Positions 35,921 to 49,140 of a stretch of DNA of 64,000 nucleotides are shown here, one piece after another. How positions within the stretch are numbered: position 1 is the stretch's first letter; every line of letters begins with the position of its first letter. Source of the stretch: Adineta steineri (lineage: Eukaryota; Rotifera; Eurotatoria; Adinetida; Adinetidae); the NCBI GenBank assembly GCA_905250115.1, contig CAJNOI010000014.1, positions 457,417-521,416 of the forward strand. Reading direction: 5' to 3'. A program made the translations under genes and the position numbers. The notes beneath the pieces are model-generated. The model had not been told where the DNA came from. It saw only the letters and a list, made by a program, of their open reading frames with translations, and did not search any database.

Positions 35921-38858
35921 CTAATAATTACCTTGTTGCTGTGTGCTATTGGTCCTTGTGAGTAAGGAAAAGACAAAGGTGACTAGCAGAGGTGTAATAA
36001 GTCGTAATGCCAAAATAAGACCACCGATCATTGATATCATTGCTATGATCACTTCAACGATTGTTTTTATGCGAATTTGCTTGGAATAAGTACAGAAGCT
36101 TGGTGCACATGAATTGTAAAATCGATTATATGAATAAGATGGATTCCATTGTTCGACTGTCATGTTTTTGATTATTTTAGAAATTGATGTATTTGGAGGA
36201 AAACGACTTGATGTTGAATTATAAACAAGAGGACGAACAATAAATTGTAATTCGTGTACATTATTAAAAATATAATAGTCTTTAATGGAACTCATTAGAA
36301 TGGAGAAACAATCTGAGTCATTATAATAGCACTCAAGCGTCGAAAGCATTAGTGAATTAGTAGCTGAACAAGCTACAACCGAGCCTGATACGTTATAATA
36401 GACAGGACCTACACCTGTCACAAGATAGAAAACAAACGCCGGAACTTGACAATAAATATCAACAGCACAGATACAGCCGGTGGATGTCGGATCCGTACCA
36501 CGAGGTCCAGCCAGTTTAAACAGTAGCTAAAATGAAAGTGAAGATCAACATTTCATTATTGATAAAATATCCAAATTATGTTTATGATCGTAAGACTAGA
36601 AAATACTCTGAGCAACTGGATTCATCAGAAGCTCTTTCTTATAAAGAAAAAGGTACGTCTTCTGATTCTTCCATCCCTCAGATGACTTTTTTTGAAACAT
36701 GATCTGAAAAAAGTATTCAAAAGTACAGGGATCAAAATCTCAGTCTCTTATTCTTCACCCATTCTTTCTCCTACAGAGACGACAAACGTCCTTACAGTGA
36801 CGACTTAACACAGATCGAGATTAATTTATCAGCAAAGTTATTTTCTCAGACACAGTCTGTCACGAACACTACGCTATTTTTTTATTTACAATGTGAATTA
36901 GCAGCAGAATCAAGATTCGCTCGTTAATCCTGTAGGGATAGCGTTAATATCTTTCTCATTAGTATATAGATTATTTATAAGCAACGTTAAAATACTTTCT
37001 TTACAGTCACTATTACTTATTTTTGTAAAATAACTGAAAATAATAAAATGTTGGGATTTAATACATATTTTTATTGGGAAAATAGCGTGATACAAAAACT
37101 ATAAAAAGACTTTGCAAATTACAAAGAATTCAAAAGCTGTATAAAAATATTTGTAAAATAAATATTGAAACCTTGATCGATTCTCCTAATGGTTTGAAAT
37201 GAATATACGAAAGCTAAAAAAAGAATTTCAAACTTTGTAGCCTTTTTCTGAGTATCTGGATTTTTACTTTGTTTAGTCTAAAACATTTTCTTAAAAATAA
37301 CGGTTATTTAATAAATTTGACAGGATAGTTTTGTAGATTTATCAAAATTTTTGAGCCCGATTTTATTGATCAAGTAAAATCTTTTGAAAGAAAAAAATTA
37401 TAAGTTTTTATAACAGTAAATTACATGACAAAAAATTACTTTTTCTCCAACTAGGAATGATTTTATATAAATCATCTGGTGATCAAATAATATTTCGATT
37501 TCTACGAACAAACCGATATTTTTCTCAAAATAGTTTTGACTTAAAAAATGATAAAATTGAAAAATGATAACTTGTGTCTCCTTTTCTATAATCTCTATTT
37601 TTATACCATTTTCAAAAGTATATAAATACTGTATAAGTTTTGAAGTGAAAGGCTCGCTAAGAAGTTACTAATTGTAGACATAAAGTTTCTCTCTTATTAA
37701 ATTCTTATAGACATATTTAAAAATATGTGATATTGGGTGATTCTAATATAATATTATTGGCAGAAGCAAAAAAATATTCTTGGATGTCTAGAAAATAATA
37801 CCTTAGCTGTATATTTGTTATTCGTTACATTTTTGGTAAAATCTCCAATAACATTTTCATCTGGATCGGAAGGCTGAAAAGGAGATATGTCTGATCCAAT
37901 ATAAGGCTGATCAACTTGAGTAAGGATTCGTTCTGTTTCAAGAAGAAGACCAAAGTATAAAATTGTCGATTGAAAGAATCGATCGAGAATTGCATTTAAT
38001 TGTAAATCGAAGTCTGATTCACTTAGTGCATTCGAAGCAATGAAAGGTTGCAAGAGGAAACGATGTATAGCGTCGCTGATTGTTTTATTAGCTAGCCGAC
38101 AAAGATTAGATAATAAAGAAAATTTTGAGAAAGCTTTATTGCGCCAATCTAGAGAATCTAATCTGCGTTTGTCGTTTTGCATTATTGAAAGCCATTCATC
38201 AGTAACAAAATCACTTGAACATATTTGATGTACGACTGGAGATAATGTAATGAATGTCCCATGAGATATTATCATATTAGAACATGGACATCTCAGTGTT
38301 TCTGAATGTTGAATTTCTAAATTCTTATAAGTAGTTAACGATGGATGAATTACACGTGTTGTAGCAATTTTAGTGCTCAATGAAGTGAAGAGTAAAATAG
38401 TAAGAAATGCACCTAGTAATATAAATTAAAAAAGCACAGAAAAATATAAACGTATTTTATATAGTAAAATGATATTCAAGATTATACAAGTTGAGGGTGT
38501 GGCTGTGCGTAAATGGGTGTGAGTATCTACTCTTTCTATTCATTGCTACGTCCACATCCACACCCTTCACTTCCATTTAAATTTTTTAAACTGAATATTA
38601 CAAATAGTCAACTATTTTTGTGCGACAATTGTGATTCTCAATAAGAGAATAGTAACTGAATCCCTAGTTAATAAATTTATTTCTATATGAAACAATAGTA
38701 GTGACATATATAGAGCAAGTAAACATACCAGTGAATAGAATCAAATAGATTCGCGTAGTAATCTTCTGTTTTTTTATATCGTTTTCTGTTCGTTGCTTGA
38801 TATCCTTAAACAAATTCAAATTCTTGAGGTATTGTTTCAATTTGTGAATAGGTGTCAT
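35921..38858 (-). CDS. Two-TM Cys-rich membrane protein, second tandem paralogue
   Basis: Exons 38858-38729, 38412-37802 and 36526-35921 join in phase for 1347 nt, 448 residues. TM1 spans the first intron junction (IYLILFTG|AFLTILLF). The ectodomain starts with LRCPCS and IHQICSSDF-type blocks. The signature EQWN...Y..FY..C.P..C.Y precedes TM2 (MISMIGGLILALRLITPLLV). The cytosolic tail is short. The 1275-bp intron 2 is AT-rich and empty. Topology (short tails, large disulfide-rich outside domain) recalls DEG/ENaC channels, but their diagnostic motifs are absent. I cannot name the family. It looks like a lineage-specific expansion. Confidence 0.78.
38490..38569. repeat. GTGTGGG hairpin copy, in an intron
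   Basis: TTGAGGGTGTGGCTGTG, a spacer, then CCACATCCACACCC. Lies in intron 1 of the second paralogue. Confidence 0.65.
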
Positions 38859-38907
38859 AAGAGAAACTAGAAATTATTTATAATATATATATAGAATAAC
38901 ACTATTT

Positions 38908-41900
38908 TTAGTAAATTTCGAAGTTACCGCAAGAAACATTCATATTTCTTGAAGGACATTTCAGATTCAAACAAATGGTGGTTAATAGCGGTGTAATTAG
39001 GCGAAGTAAGATAATAAGACCGCCATAAAGACTAATAAATAAAGTTATTCCATTTGCAAAATTGATTCGTTGTACTGTAGTGTATGTGCAAGATGAAGGA
39101 GCACATTCATCAAAGTATTTCGAATAGTTTATTTCTGTTGACCATTGTTCAATGAAAAGATCAAGTAAATAGTCCTTGACAAAAACATTTTGTCGCTTTG
39201 AAGATAGAACAGAATCGGTCCAGTTCAAATGCATCTAAAAGAATTATCTAGACAAAATATGATAATGTTATATTCATACTTGTTTCATATTTGGAAAATA
39301 ATATATTAATACTTGTAGACATTCAATAATATACAAGCAATCGAGTGTACTGTGTAGAAGAGCTTCAAGAGGGGTACATCCAACAAAGAATCCATTCATC
39401 ACCACATCATCTGCTCTAGGATCAGTCCATGTACTATGCATGTTTTGGTTCGGAGAATCCGAAACCGATAAAAATGTAGCTGCAACTATTGGATTTCCAC
39501 GACTACACGGGTATGTTATGTAGATAGGTTCATTATGACAATTATATTCTATATGCGAAGGATGACCATCATAGTTTTTACAATAAATTATGTTTCTATT
39601 CTGGACTCTTAATTCTTTGAAATAAGCTATTTTAACTAGGAAATTTGTGTTTAGAGCCGAAACTATATAGTTTGCTTGAATCGTAGTTCGAAAATAGTTC
39701 AAGAATAAAATAATTCGAGTAGATGCATTGTTTTTGAAAAAATCAACTGTGCCATTCACTTTTTGTTGAACTTGAACTTCAGAAAGGAGATGACTGTTCA
39801 TGAGTTTATAGTTATCCAAATCAAGTTGATTTTGATAGACTGTGTCTTGACAGAGAGAACACAGAAAAGCCAAAATTCGAAACTAAATGAAAAATAAATT
39901 AGTAGAAAGTATTACCTTAGAGCACACTGTTCAAAATAAGATAGATATGAAAAGGTGACTTAAACATAATATATATAATAACTGAAAACATTTTATTGAA
40001 AAATGACTATTTTATACAATGTTTTATTCTGAATTTTGCTGGATTTTGAGGAACTATCGATACTATTTTTGTTCGATACACCTGATTCAACAATGTATTT
40101 AAAGGATGTGCTAGAGAATTTATGTACTTTATAGTATAGATATATCAATATATCTCTTAGATCATAGACATGTTAACAGAAGTCGAACATCATAAGTACA
40201 AAAATGTAGTCATTAAAAGCTATAGTTAATTAACGATATAGGCATTGGTAAATACAATTTCCAACATAAACGTAAGAACATTGATAAAAAACATGTAATG
40301 TGATATGTAAATTGATAAAGTTATGAAACTAAAATTATAGTGTACAAACACATAAAGCTCAAAATATAAGCATAGGATAGTTGACTATAGGGTGGGTGCG
40401 GGTGCGGGTGGGCGAGGGTGTTGGTGTGAGTATTTCTCTTTTCTTCAAATCCACACCCTCACCATACCCTCGATCTGTTTTTTCGCTTTCATCTTGAAAA
40501 AATCAGAAGTGTTTCAACAAAATACACGCTACAAAGACAAAAAACAAGAGATTTATCACTTTCTCTAACTGCTTGACGTTTTTCTTGCCTTATTCCACGG
40601 GCATGGTACTCAAAACAATCTTGGAAAAAATCCATCATTTGCTAATCTTATAATATTCGACATTAGACCTAATATGTGTTCTGACTAGAATGTACCCCTA
40701 TGTATTGATTATTGCTTTAAAGACTAGTATATGAAGATGAACTACCAGTACCTTTTTTCCATATGAAAATGACTAATTTTTTAAAAATTTCGATTTTTGC
40801 AAAAACAAGTCGGGAGTCATATAGCGATGCAGTTCGAAAGAACTTTGCCTTGACGAACAGAAATATGTTCATAATAATAAATACTGACTCACTTGAGAAT
40901 AAGCTGTTGTTCGAAAGTCTCCTGTTCCATATCTACTTGCATTTTCAAAATACAATGTTTGAATCCATTGTTGATTGACAAAAATACTGTTACAAACAGG
41001 ATGAAATATGGTTTCATAAGATACGAAAGCTTTAAGAGGCACTTCCACTTTTGAACATGAACATGAAAGAGTGTCAGCATGTTCACGATCAAGTTGATTG
41101 AAGACAGCACGAGTAATATTATATTTAGTAATCGTTTGAGATTCTGGTTTCACAATAGCAATATAACAAAGAATGTAGAGAGACACTATAAATAAATGGG
41201 AAGGAATAAAAGTTATTGATATTGTTATAAATTCTTTCGTGAATAATTGCATTATTATTTAGTTTAATAAAACAAAAATATAAATAGTTTAATAAAACAA
41301 AAATATAAATGAAAAGATTATTTATATAGAAAATAAAGAACATAGCAGAAATTAAGATACGAGATGACGATCAGTATCCTAGTGTTTCCTCATTTTTGTT
41401 GAGGAATAAATACTATTTCAAGAAAATACATCAATTTTATAAATCTTGATAGTAATTTAAGAAATAATCCTACTATTATCAACAATATTGGACAAGAGAA
41501 CTATGACAAAGTATCTATGGATTTCCACTTCTTTGTATCAGAAATTTTTGGGTGTGAGTGAGGGTTATTCTTATCATATTTAATTCTATACTCATGAATA
41601 TAAAAGTTTCTCTTATCAGTAGAAATACTCATTAAGGGAGATCCTAATTAGTTCTGAACAATTCGAAATCAAGTTTTCCCTTCATAAAACTGTTAGTATT
41701 AAAATTACAATCCATTCGTATATGTTAAAAAATCTGAAGTTTCATTCATGTATCTCTAAATAACTTTCAATTACTTCCTATAGAAATAAATATGGGACAA
41801 GCTTTATCTGTCTTAAAATTTAGTTCTCAATCTATCAATAGATGTATATACATTCAAAAAGTCAATAACTAAGATTTTACTTACCCACGAGAAGAAAAAA

Positions 41901-42056
41901 GTACAACCACGTTGTATATTTCTGATGTTTGAGAACAGTAACTGGATTACTTTGTTCAGTATCATCATCGTCGTCATAATCATCTTCCTCTTTCATAAAA
42001 AGATTGTAATTACTTAATCGCTTATAACACCAGTGAGATATAACTTTCAATTTCAT
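38908..42056 (-). CDS. Two-TM Cys-rich membrane protein, third tandem paralogue
   Basis: Exons 42056-41885, 41185-40893, 39882-39280 and 39234-38908 join in phase for 1395 nt, 464 residues. The cytosolic N terminus has an acidic run (EEDDYDDDDD). TM1 spans the first junction (WLYFFLLV|SLYILCYIAIV). The ectodomain carries LSCSCS and FHPVCNS blocks. The EQWS...YFDECAPSSCTY signature precedes TM2 (SLYGGLIILLRLITPLL), and the tail is short. Its stop lies 50 bp from the start of the second paralogue. Intron 2 (1010 bp) holds the hairpin at 40388-40472. Family unnamed; same caveat as the second paralogue. Confidence 0.78.
40388..40472. repeat. GTGTGGG hairpin copy, in an intron
   Basis: GGGTGGGTGCGGGTGCGGG ... 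GGTGTTGGTGTGAG, then CCACACCCTCACCATACCCTC. The left arm is strongly G-rich. Confidence 0.7.
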
Positions 42057-42814
42057 CGTTCTGATAAATAAATTAATTCAAAGAATCAATGTTTTACACA
42101 ATTTTGTATTGATCTTGTAATTCTAAAACCAATTGGAATAATTTATTCTAGAAACAAAAGTACTTTTATGATAACAGTAATAAAATTAACGGTAAAATCA
42201 ATATATAATTCCTAAAAAACTCCTGAATAAACTTTGAAAGATTATTCTTAATAACTAAAACTAAGAGAGAAGAAAAACGTATATTTGAACAGTTTTGATT
42301 GGTATATAGGTGAACTTATTATATTTTTTTCGCATTCTATTCCTTAATAATTCACTAAAGCAAACAATAGTTTGATCTTTAAGAATTTCCAAAATCTTCT
42401 AGATCCTTCTGAAAGAATAGAAAAAAATCACCTGCTTACAATTGCCGTAGATATAAAGGTATTTACATAGAGCAAATTAAACTGATAATCTAAAATATGA
42501 GATAACTGAATATCGGATAAGTAAATGACAGAAACTACTAAAATCTTTTAGAATATAATCTATTTCATATCAATATGAAAGCTATAGTGTGAATCTCGTT
42601 GGTGATCCTAACTTTTTGATAGACCTTCTACTAGTTTTCTTTTATCTTTCGGTATATTTTAATTATGTAACATTTATTAATAATCAAAATTCATAATGTA
42701 AATAGATGTTTATTGTCTTACATGAGCAACTTTAACTAAGGTATGAGTCTAGAAGCACACTAAAATATGAATCACTCAAATAATTGAGGTCTTTGTTAGT
42801 GATATAACAAGCCC
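42057..42814. other. Intergenic
   Basis: Very AT-rich, no gene seen. Confidence 0.5.
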
Positions 42815-43185
42815 GAGCCGTTCGAGCTCGAGCTCGGTGAGACTCGGGACTCGGTCAAACTCGGGGGGCTTGGACAGGGCTCGGGTGTGAAGATAGGCGT
42901 GGGTATGGGTGTGGTGAGTGCGGGTGCTATCCTTTTCACTCTTACTCACATTTTCACCCACAGTCTCACTCACACTCTCACGCACATCCATCCTGACACC
43001 CCAGCCCGAGCCTAATCGAGCCTGAGCCTGCCCGAGCCAGTAGTCTGACTGAGTCCGACCGAGCCTGTGCCGGACCGACACCGAGCCTAATCGAGTCTGA
43101 GCCTGACCTAGCCTGAACCTTCCCGGGCCCCGAGCCTGAGCCTGAGCCCTGACCAAGCCCGAGAGGCTCGGGCTCGGTACAACCC
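42815..43185. repeat. GC-rich GAGCCC repeat block with nested telomere-like hairpin
   Basis: An island of GAGCC/GGCTC words. Left part: CGAGCTCGAGCTCGG, GGGCTCGGG. Right part: CCCGAGCCTAATCGAGCCTG ... GGCTCGGGCTCGGTAC. In the middle (42893-42990) is a GTGTGGG / CTCACAC hairpin. Ends are partly inverted. Open frames across it are compositional. Probably a repeat element of unknown class. Confidence 0.6.
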
Positions 43186-44757
43186 TAATGTTTGTGTGAT
43201 AAGTTTATAATAAAAATACTCACTTGAAAATTCCAATGACTATTAAATGATATTTGTTGTTTTGAAGAATTTTGTATGAGATTAATAAACAATTTTTTTT
43301 GCTAGAATAAAGAAGAAAAAGAATTTACTAAACACCACGAACAATAAAATTAAGTATAAAATATATATATATATATATATATTACTCATTTATTAAAACA
43401 AATTGTATTTCTAGATAAACAAAGATTATCTTCAACATAGAATCTTTTCAAGAAAATATTAAATAACAATTATTGAAAAATAAAAATCTATAGAATTCAT
43501 ATTCTCAAGATAATCTCAACCGAGAGTTAGATGTAATTTTGAAAAGAATGAATAAATGAAAAAAATAGTTAATATGGAAAACAACCTACTCATACCATAT
43601 GTTTCTAAATTTAGAAAAAATAACAAGAGAATATCATTTTATTTAACACTATGAAATTGTATTTCCTTGTTTCCTATATTTACTCATTTTTTTTTATTTT
43701 CTTCTCTCTTTCTCTTCGACATTTGTTAAAATAGATGAATAAAATGTAATGCATTCAGATAAGAATAAAGTTTAAAAGAAAGAATTATTTTTATCGAGAT
43801 AATAAAATTCTATGTACGATATTTCTGAGAAACATATATTTCAAATTATTTATCCGATTTATGAGATAATTGTTGAATAATATATGATAGATTCTTAACT
43901 GAAAATATTCTAGAACTTCTCAATGCTTATAGATTAACAAATCATGATATTTTATTAGTTGTTTTTATTTTCAGGAAAGTCTACATTTGTTTTAAAAAAA
44001 CCTGATATTCACTGTGTTTCAACAATAATTATATAAAATATTGACTAACAACAGTTTACCTTCACATTATGTCTCAATAATTTCAATATTTTTACTGTAT
44101 TTTGAAATCATAAAGGATAAACAATTACATCTGATGCTACGTTTTTTTACACTTTCCTTGCCACTGAAAGCAAGTGGATTATTTTTTTTAGATATAATTT
44201 TCATGTTATATATAGTATTCTTGTAAATAATTAAAATTATATTGATGAAATAAGTATCTTTTTCTATATTAGTTTTTTTGAATTTTATGCTTAATCCACA
44301 TAAACTATTATGAAGAAAAAATAATAATAGTCTGATGATTATTAAGAATCATTTCTATATATAAATATATGTAGAGAAATAGAAATTTGTTTTAGAATTT
44401 TATTTGTTGAAAATAAATTCAATCAACAGTCTTTTTTTATTATAATAATATGATTATTTATCAATCGTTTCAGTCTGAAATCTTTATTTTTAGATCCAGT
44501 AAGAGTTGATTATTAGATTCGATTATTTGACACGTAGAAATACGTAATAATACTATTTTCTATGTTTATGTGATCGATTCAACACCAGGCTTTTGGGCTT
44601 GATGTTGAATGAATAGAGGTTTTATCCTTGAAGTTGATTATTTGTAGAATACAAGTATAAGTTCTTCATTTAATTAAGAATCAATGTCGCTGTTTTAATA
44701 GAATTGCTTTTCTTACTGAAAATTCATCCATTTTAACTTTTTTATTTTTTGTGTAAA
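43186..44757. other. Intergenic, AT-rich
   Basis: A (TA)n tract at about 43360-43382; no gene recognised. A short frame at 44041-44226 is unsupported. Confidence 0.5.
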
Positions 44758-44962
44758 TGTTGGTTGTGACGAATTGTGAGAGTGACTGCCTATGCCTTTC
44801 GACATGATGGTGTCTTGTGTCATCTGCACAATCACAATCGTGCCTTTCCTTTATTGAACACAACTTATATAGGAGTGGTTACACAAAGAGAGAGAAGGTC
44901 AGTGATATGTGGAGACGGTCATGATATAGATTAGGTGAAGCATAACGGTCAATACCGTTACA
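44758..44962 (-). mobile_element. Possible solo-LTR-like segment
   Basis: On the minus strand the block begins TGTAACGG and ends CAACCAACA. It contains TATATAAG about 85 bp in and AATAAA just after it. These are features of a long terminal repeat, but no target duplication (GTAAA versus TTGGT) and no second copy are seen. A short frame beginning at a nearby ATG (MDEFSVRKAILL) could be the start of an internal region. Weakly supported. Confidence 0.3.
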
Positions 44963-46639
44963 TTGGTGATAAATACTCTTACTGCTATCGTATATGTTAT
45001 ACTTCAACTTGAATTTAACTATTGCTTCAACTATTCGACTCTAGGAATAAAAAGGATTAAAGAACGCAAAATGAGAGTACAAGCGATGTTTTGAACTGAG
45101 GGACAACAACTAAAGGTGTGGAAGAGGAGGGGCAAAAATGAATGATTAAACATATCTTTCAAGTTTGATACTACTACACTTCTTATATATTCCATTCAAG
45201 CACTAGATTCAATTACACAGTAAAATATATTTTGATGAGAATCTATTTCTTTTTTGATAGAAAACCAACACGATTTTTATTTTCATTTATTGAATTCATC
45301 AAATAAAAATTAAATTTGTAGAAAAATAATCTCACACATGTAATAGAAATAAATAGAATATATCAGTTTCGACAAATATCATTTCAGTCTCTATCGTTTT
45401 AAATAAATGCAATGTAAAAAAATACTTTTTTTCTTTCAGGAAACTTTGTATTTCCTTCAAAAAGAATTATGATTTTGCATTATTTTCTTAGAAAGACTAA
45501 CATAAAATGTTATTTAACACGACCTGCTATTGAATTCTTCTCCAAAAGTTTTTACCATTAATCGTGTTAACATTCAATGATAATTTACATCTATTATCAT
45601 AGTATTTATAACTAATCTTCAAAATAAAATACACTTATTGTTTTTATTTATCAGAGATTTCAATGTTGTGTATTAGTTCACTAATATACTAATGATTCAT
45701 TTTATTGATGTTATGCTTAATCAATTTTGAATATGATTAGAGGAAACTAGTGTTTTTGTTAAATTTACACAAGAAAATATAAGACAACATTGAATCATTT
45801 GTAAATTATGAATAATTTTTATCCAATTAATTAAATGGAGATACATTTTGAGATTAATCATTAGGCTAGAATTTATAAATAAACTTGAATTAACGATAAT
45901 GTGTTGAATTTTGATCATTTGAAAATAATATTTAGACTTTTTTCTTGAGAGTATATATATGCTCTTATATTCACCAGATGAACACCCACATCCTGTGATT
46001 GACGTATAGTATTCCTCAGTGTATCGAAAACAAGAATGACAGTTTATATGTGAAATGATAAATGAATATACAAAAACTATTTTTCAATCTACTGTATAAT
46101 ATGTGTTTGTGTATGATATCGAATCGAATATATCGTTCTAACAAACAAAATACATTTAATAAATCATTTTTTTGTTTAATTTTGAATAATAAATAAATTT
46201 TATTCATAATCAATGAAGTTTAATCGTCTTTATATCATTTTATGCTCAAGATACAATCCATTTTTCTTAAGCTAGGAACAAGTTTTTTTCTTGTATCAAA
46301 ATATTTCTCCTTATCATAATGATATGACCAGTAAAATATTATAAAAACAGACTCTTGAACGATTCATTCATTCAAATACACTAAATGAGTAGTTCGCCTC
46401 AAATAGCGAAAAATATTCACTCGTTGCATAATTTTAGATTAAGATATGTGTTCATTTTTATCTCGTACTATTTTGTTCCACATTAATCTTAAAATTATAG
46501 AATTTTTCAAAAAAAAGATTTTCTAAACAGTGAAACTGTGATGAGAGAATTTTTGAGTTATTTTGTAGAGTAAACAGCTAAATTAAGAAAATATCAATAA
46601 ATACTACCTGGTGTGTTGTATAACTGAACTGGTTATATT
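44963..46639. other. Intergenic, no gene seen
   Basis: AT-rich. Short frames at 45721-45918 and 46016-46213 have no recognisable features. Confidence 0.5.
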
Positions 46640-46730
46640 AGAGTGTGGGTATGGGTGTAGGTGTCTACCCTTTTTATTCACTGCCACAGCCACACCAACC
46701 CTCACTCTCACTCACACCCATACCCTCTAG
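46640..46730. repeat. GTGTGGG hairpin copy
   Basis: GAGTGTGGGTATGGGTGTAG, a spacer, then CACTCACACCCATACCCTC: near-perfect long arms. Confidence 0.75.
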
Positions 46731-46806
46731 ATGGGTCAGCGTAGAGCACAGGGGACATGGGTCAGCGTAGAGCACAGGCGGCATGGGTGAGTGTAAAGCA
46801 CAGGGA
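46731..46806. repeat. Three tandem copies of a ~27-bp unit
   Basis: Units read ATGGGTCAGCGTAGAGCACA, twice nearly exact and once diverged (ATGGGTGAGTGTAAAGCACA). They directly adjoin the hairpin. Confidence 0.7.
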
Positions 46807-47444
46807 GAATATGAGTAAGCAGGATACCAGTGGCGATGAAGGGAAGAGAGATACAGAAAGAGAATAGTTTAATACTTGAAGTAAACAAGCAAATCCAACT
46901 TTCAAGTTTGACACTGCTCATTTTGTATTGAGTCAGTTTTCCCTATAATATGAAATCTTATCTCTTCACAGGGGCCTCTAGTGATAGTTTAATACTTAAA
47001 TTCAACTTTCTAATATTACATATATGCGAAGCAATTTCTCTTTTTGATAATTGTAGATTTATTTATTGAAAAATTCGACACTATAGTTTTGCAATTTGAG
47101 CTAGTTAAATTATATCTCAAATTCAAAAAATTTTAACTTATTGAAACGATGACAATTGAGTGTGTGAGTGTCAATACTAATAAGAAGAATTCGACAACCA
47201 TATTCATACCATCATACGCTTTCAATTGGATAGCTTAATCTATTTTTACTTGGAAAGCAAATTGAGTGGAGTTTTTTATTGGATATCGTGTTGTATGTCA
47301 GTTAGCAAAAAGAATCTCCAAGATGAATGACAATTTAAATTATTGATATTTTTATTAGGTTTTATTCGTTACTGAAGAAAAAAAAATTGAAAAGTGACAA
47401 AAAAATAATCCTTTATCAAAAGTTATTTTGTGACCAAAAATATT
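46807..47444. other. Intergenic
   Basis: Nothing recognisable. Confidence 0.5.
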
Positions 47445-49140
47445 TCAGTTAAGATCAATAGTAAAATTTTGTATTCGATGGTTGCCTGCATCGACCACAT
47501 AAAGATTACCCGATCGATCAAATGATAAATATCCAGGGTTAGTGAGTTGCGTCGAGTCACTTCCAGATTGTTCTTTACCAACAACAGCAATACCTTCTCT
47601 TGCATCTGGTGACCAACGCATTATGTGATGATCTGTAGCATCCGATACATAAATATTACCCGTATGATCAACGATCACACCTCTGGGCTTAAGCATTGTA
47701 CTGGGATTTTGATTAGAAACGTTTTTTGGAGCAACTAGAATGCCTTCGGTCGCGTTTTTCGTCCATTTCATCACACGATCGTTCACAAAATCTGCAACAT
47801 AAACTGAATGATATTTATCGACGAAGATCTGCTTAGCTTGATGAAGTTGATTAAATGAATTTCCTTCGCCATTTCCACCTGCTACAAGTATACCTTCTTT
47901 ATTTCCTTCTTGCCAACGTATGACTTTATTATTTAGCCAATCAGAAATATAAAAATCTCCATTATTATCTATTGCTAAAGCGAAGCAAACAATGAAAGGT
48001 ATCAATATTTCTTGATCCTGACTATTTTGACGAGACCATTTTATCAATCGAAAGTTGCCCGTATCACAAATGATGAGATATTTCTTCTCTTGATCAAGAA
48101 TGACATTTGTTGGTTGTTTCAATTGATATTTTTCATTTCCAGATACATTTCCACCTGCAACGATTTCACCATTGTTTGCACCAAATTTCCATCTAACAAT
48201 ACGATTGTTGTCAGTGTCAGCAATATAAATACTTTGATCATCATCATCAACATAAATACCAGAAGGAGCATCTAACTGATTTAATTCACTTCCCTGTCCA
48301 TTTCCTCCGGCAACCGTAGATGCGCTCTGTTTCCATTTCATATTCTTATTGATGATAACAGTAGAAAGTAATTGTTCTATAAAATATTTTAGAAAAATTT
48401 CAAATTATTTTCTTTTCTATCGATCTAAAAATTCTTTCTGAAAGATAAAACGTATTTTATTTTATTTTATTGAACATAATGTTTTGGTATCAATACATAT
48501 AAGTTACGAGAATGTAGATGTGGATGTAGATGGATAAAATCTGAATTCGATACAACATTCTCATGCACTCTTCGGTGAACCTTTCGATATTATTCTATAG
48601 AAGTATATGATGTATTACTATCGGCTATCGAAAATTAAACTATTTTATATTCTTATTCGATTAAAATATCTTAGATTGCATCAAGAAAAACTACTTTCAA
48701 AAATAATTTATCTTTTGTGAATTATTTTCAATAAGAGGCGAACTATAGTTATTTTAACAAAATCATACCGTTCGTTGTTCCTGTTGTTGTTCTTTCTGTC
48801 GTTATTTCTATCTCTGTTGTTATTTCCATTGTCGATGTTTTTTCTCTCTTTGCTTTGTTCACCAGGACAATAGTTGTTGGAACAACTATTATTAAAGCAA
48901 CCAAAATAATGAAAAATATTATCCACATGGATTTTCTTTTTCGAAAATGTTCATATCTAAAATAAAAAATTCTTTCGATAATTTATTTTAATTCATCATA
49001 TATACATACAATTTTCCTAATCGTCTTGGATCAGGATTAACTGCTGGAGACTAAAATATTGCAAAAAAAAGAAAATAAGCTTATTGTCTCTTTATTTAAT
49101 ACATTACTTCATCAACTCCAACTCTGTTATTCATGTTCAT
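47445..49140 (-). CDS. Membrane-anchored six-repeat NHL propeller protein (second)
   Basis: Exons 49140-49108, 49050-49010, 48956-48769 and 48376-47445 join in phase for 1194 nt, 397 residues. The cytosolic N terminus (MNMNNRVGVDE) leads to one TM helix near residues 34-57 (WIIFFIILVALIIVVPTTI). A Thr/Glu-rich stalk (EITTEIEITTERTTTG) follows, then six NHL repeats (PSGIYVDDDDQSIYIADTDN ... GNLYVVDAGNHRIQNF). The plan equals that of the gene at 19733-21592. The start was placed at the first ATG of a frame that is also open upstream to an AG acceptor at about 49188, so a further 5' exon is possible. Ligand unknown. Confidence 0.82.

Noticed and set aside
42776-43156. Minus-strand frame rich in Gln/Arg/Gly
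   Set aside because: Produced by the GAGCC repeat composition; no start context or domain.
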